A stretch of 64,000 nt of DNA from Neorhodopirellula pilleata (lineage in GTDB: Bacteria; Planctomycetota; Planctomycetia; Pirellulales; Pirellulaceae): positions 1-64,000 of the forward strand of contig NZ_SJPM01000007.1 of assembly GCF_007859915.1 (NCBI RefSeq), given 5' to 3'. A program made the translations under genes and the position numbers. Positions 62,147 through 64,000 of this stretch are shown here, in pieces. Within the stretch, counting starts at the first letter, position 1, and every line of letters begins with the position of its first letter. Below the pieces are notes generated by a model. The model made no database searches. It was not told the DNA's origin and saw only the letters and a program-made list of their open reading frames with translations.

Positions 62147-62238
62147 CCAGAACGTTGGCGTTTACCGGGCCACCGCCAATCAACTTTGACTTCAGAAAAA
62201 ACGCGATCGGCGGTTCCGCATCCAACGCTTTGTTCATC
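62147..62238 (-). other. attC-like site 17
   Basis: R'' GATGAAC (62238-62232), arm AAAGCGTTGGATGCGGAACC, arm GGCGGTGGCCCGGTAAACGCC, R' GTTCTGG (62153-62147); 92 bp. Confidence 0.75.
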
Positions 62239-62243
62239 GATTG

Positions 62244-62462
62244 TCAGTGTTGGATTCTGGGCTCCGGGGCGGACGTTAAGTACTCGACGGGAACACTGCT
62301 AACTATTGGACTTCCTTCATCCGTCGTTGTTCCAAACCAAACGCCGACATGATCGTCTGCCGCATTGACGCCGTCAGGTAGCATCCCAACGACACCGTCA
62401 CCACTGCCATCAAGGTAGACGAACTGACCAAGCAAGAGTGATTTCATCAATAATCGATCCAT
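62244..62462 (-). CDS. Cassette gene: small protein of unknown function
   Basis: 72 residues (or 67 from the second Met at 62447): MKSLLLGQFVYLDGSGDGVV then a soluble beta-rich sequence ending PEPRIQH. It starts 6 bp after the stop of the 62469 gene and ends 5 bp before the R'' box of attC 17, so this cassette may carry two genes. Weakly supported. Confidence 0.5.
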   Translation of the reverse strand: MDRLLMKSLLLGQFVYLDGSGDGVVGMLPDGVNAADDHVGVWFGTTTDEGSPIVSSVPVEYLTSAPEPRIQH

Positions 62463-62468
62463 TTGGTA

Positions 62469-62726
62469 TCAAACGTCGATCTCGTAGTCATTGTCTGGTG
62501 TCGCGTCTCCGGTGATACAAGTGAAGCATCCGTACCCAGCTTCTGCGGAGCCGACAATCCATATCGCCGCACCGCAACTACATCGCCTATCATCTTCGTA
62601 AGCAGCAATCGCGGCGTCCAAACGCAAAGCGACATCACTGCGGTGTTCAGACGGGTTCGCCGTCAAAAAGCGTTCGATGTACTCATCTCTTGAGATTAGC
62701 GTAAAACTGGATTTTGTTCGTGCCAT
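62469..62726 (-). CDS. Cassette gene: small Cys-rich protein
   Basis: 85 residues from the ATG at 62726 (MARTKSSFTLISRDEYIERF). CSCGAAIW and YGCFTC provide two Cys pairs likely to bind zinc, and the C-terminus is acidic (DATPDNDYEIDV). The start lies 36 bp after the R' box of attC 18. Function unknown. Confidence 0.7.
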   Translation of the reverse strand: MARTKSSFTLISRDEYIERFLTANPSEHRSDVALRLDAAIAAYEDDRRCSCGAAIWIVGSAEAGYGCFTCITGDATPDNDYEIDV

Positions 62727-62761
62727 GTTATTGTCTCGATTGTGACTCCACGTCGAATGTC

Positions 62762-62852
62762 GACGAACGGTGGCGATCACCCAGTCGCCGTCAAAAAGCT
62801 ATGATTCAAATTCGCCGCCGACCGGCGACTTGGGTGCATCGCTTTTTTCTGT
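62762..62852 (-). other. attC-like site 18 with mutated R'' box
   Basis: Copy of attC 14 in which the R'' core ACAGAAC reads ACAGAAA (62852-62846), losing the conserved AAC. Arms are otherwise identical. Integrase cleavage at R' (GTTCGTC, 62768-62762) might still be possible, but the bulged core pairing would be weakened. Confidence 0.8.
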
Positions 62853-63332
62853 CACGCTTTTCGGCGCGAAGTCATTGTCACGATTGATTCGCTTCGCAAA
62901 TTGTAGGATCAATTCGCCGGTTCCGTAACCGCATCCGGAGTCGATGATGACGGGTTCCGACAGAGGGATTTGTTCGAGCGTTAAGGATCGAGCCTCATCT
63001 TCTTCGGTCGGGAAGAATGGTGCTCCGGGTTCGCTGTGCAGAAAAAAGTCACCGGAAATCACACCACAATTCGGACAATTATTGGCATAGTATTTTGCGC
63101 GAACCGTTTTTGAGAACGTAAGGCGGAAGGTTGGGCAACGGCGTTGGACAAACTCAACGACATGGATTGGAAGCGTTGCCGTCGAAGACAGGATGAACGA
63201 ACCCATGTCAGGCTCTGCGGTGTTCTCGCAGAGTATCGCAACGACTTCCATCTGACTGCCGCATCGCCAGCAATCCCAGCCACCGGTCACCAAGTGCAGC
63301 GGCGAAGTTAGTTTTAGTCCGTCATCGCCCAT
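62799..63332 (-). CDS. Cassette gene: zinc-binding protein of unknown function, copy 2
   Basis: 177 residues, differing from the 59654 copy at only a few positions (E to G near residue 5, E to K in VRAKYYA, Q to K in VTEKSD). The duplicated block starts at the attC core and extends through the following intron, so it was copied as a cassette-plus-intron unit. Confidence 0.8.
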   Translation of the reverse strand: MGDDGLKLTSPLHLVTGGWDCWRCGSQMEVVAILCENTAEPDMGSFILSSTATLPIHVVEFVQRRCPTFRLTFSKTVRAKYYANNCPNCGVISGDFFLHSEPGAPFFPTEEDEARSLTLEQIPLSEPVIIDSGCGYGTGELILQFAKRINRDNDFAPKSVTEKSDAPKSPVGGEFES

Positions 63333-63361
63333 GGTTGATTTTGTGCGTAAGTACCTTAGTG

Positions 63362-63433
63362 ACAGAACGGTCGCGATAACCGAGTCGCGGGAGTTGATTC
63401 TCCATTGTCAAAAACGACGACTCCGCGACTGGG
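63362..63433 (-). other. attC-like site 19 (interrupted by intron 5)
   Basis: R' GTTCTGT (63368-63362), arm GACTCGGTTATCGCGACC and partner CCAGTCGCGGAGTCG up to the intron. The R'' half would lie beyond the window. Confidence 0.7.
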
Positions 63434-64000
63434 GTGCAGTACGCCCAACATGGGCGTGATCTTGTGGGGTGAAAGTCCCCTGTACTTAGTTCCGGTTTCT
63501 TTCACGACGAGGCAGTATACCAAATGTAACTCAGAAGAAAGACAGTACGAGGCGAGGGCAACTGCGGAAGGGTGACCAACCGTGGGAAGGAAGCCTGCGA
63601 AGATGATCGGTAAGCCAGCAAAGAAACGTCGCTGGACATCTTCACGCCAAGACCCGCCAGGTGACGAACAGAAACTCGATATGAGGCCGATGACTCCAGG
63701 CGAGCGGGCTGCTGACCGCGAAGCCGAACCGGAAGGCGGGACGAGTGCGGCAACGCACCTCGTGCAAAGAGAAGTCAGCAGAGGGCATAGTATTCGACCC
63801 ACGCGGTCGTCGAAGGCCCGAAGGGAACGAGCAAGTACGTGTCCGTTGTCATTCGCGAAAGAATCATCGCCGTACGGCGTTTTCTAAGCGGCATGACAAC
63901 GGTCCCAATGGCTTGGGTCGTCATGGCAACATGGCGATTTAAAACTCGTGCTCAACCGCCGTATGCGGACCCGCATGTACGGTAGTGTGGGAGGGGTCCC
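63434..64000 (+). mobile_element. Group IIC-like intron (intron 5), cut by window edge
   Basis: Starts GTGCAGTACGCCC and follows intron 4 closely, including the 150-bp internal gap relative to intron 1, but without the palindromic insertion. Domain V is at 63953-63984 with one change on the 3' side (GGTAG for GGTGG). The 3' end is beyond 64000. Confidence 0.75.

Noticed and set aside
48509..63433. The 90-bp palindromes as a CRISPR array or simple REP repeats
   Set aside because: Spacing is gene-sized, each palindrome differs inside but keeps AAC/GTT boxes and extrahelical bases, and gene ends coincide with them.

Overview
The window reads as a chromosomal segment of a planctomycete, most likely from the Pirellulaceae (Rhodopirellula-like). 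This rests on several traits seen together: moderately high GC, genes scattered on both strands with short operons, an ECF sigma factor with a long membrane C-terminal extension, a sulfatase, a dockerin protein with the planctomycete LExRxLLA-type N-terminus, a pseudokinase with a secreted-type C-terminal half, many palindromic intergenic repeats, and a DUF4178/DUF350/aminopropyltransferase polyamine cluster. The genus is an inference.

From 0 to 46 kb the content is mostly ordinary chromosome. A 3'-truncated sulfatase is followed by def-fmt, an ECF sigma factor carrying nine 10-residue AIGG repeats, a BON protein, a truncated haemoglobin and a sugar isomerase-like gene. Next come rpe coupled to a histidine-phosphatase-fold protein that has lost both catalytic histidines, a CREST (ceramidase-like) membrane protein and an acyltransferase. 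An ABC-2 permease is translationally coupled to two CNNM/CorC-type proteins. A five-gene polyamine cluster follows (speD, DUF4178, a 51-residue membrane peptide, DUF350 and a membrane aminopropyltransferase). The rest of this part holds a DUF922-like protein, a SEC-C protein, the pseudokinase, glgA, a GalT-like protein, a ThuA-like protein, a thioredoxin/trypsin-like fusion, a dockerin protein and an S41 protease. Palindromic repeats of several families fill many of the gaps.

From about 46.9 kb to the right edge the character changes. Short genes of unrelated kinds, nearly all on the minus strand, are separated by imperfect palindromes of about 90 bp. Each palindrome begins and ends with AAC/GTT core boxes and has internal arms with extrahelical bases, which is the architecture of integron attC sites. 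I count 19 such sites, intact or interrupted. No integrase is visible, so the region looks like an attC cluster without integrase, or the distal part of a chromosomal integron whose intI would lie beyond 64 kb. Cassette products include small membrane proteins (several with an N-terminal NPYxP/S motif), zinc-ribbon proteins, two candidate immunity proteins, a DUF3592 protein, a secreted metzincin-like protease and decayed four-helix-bundle (23S rRNA intervening-sequence-type) genes.

Five attC sites are interrupted on the opposite strand by copies of a group II intron with a IIC-like domain V. Most copies lack a reverse transcriptase; one divergent copy keeps a remnant of it. One intron copy is itself interrupted by a 104-bp palindromic element, and sibling introns supply the exact empty site. 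The essential-type gene gatA sits between the two parts of the attC array.
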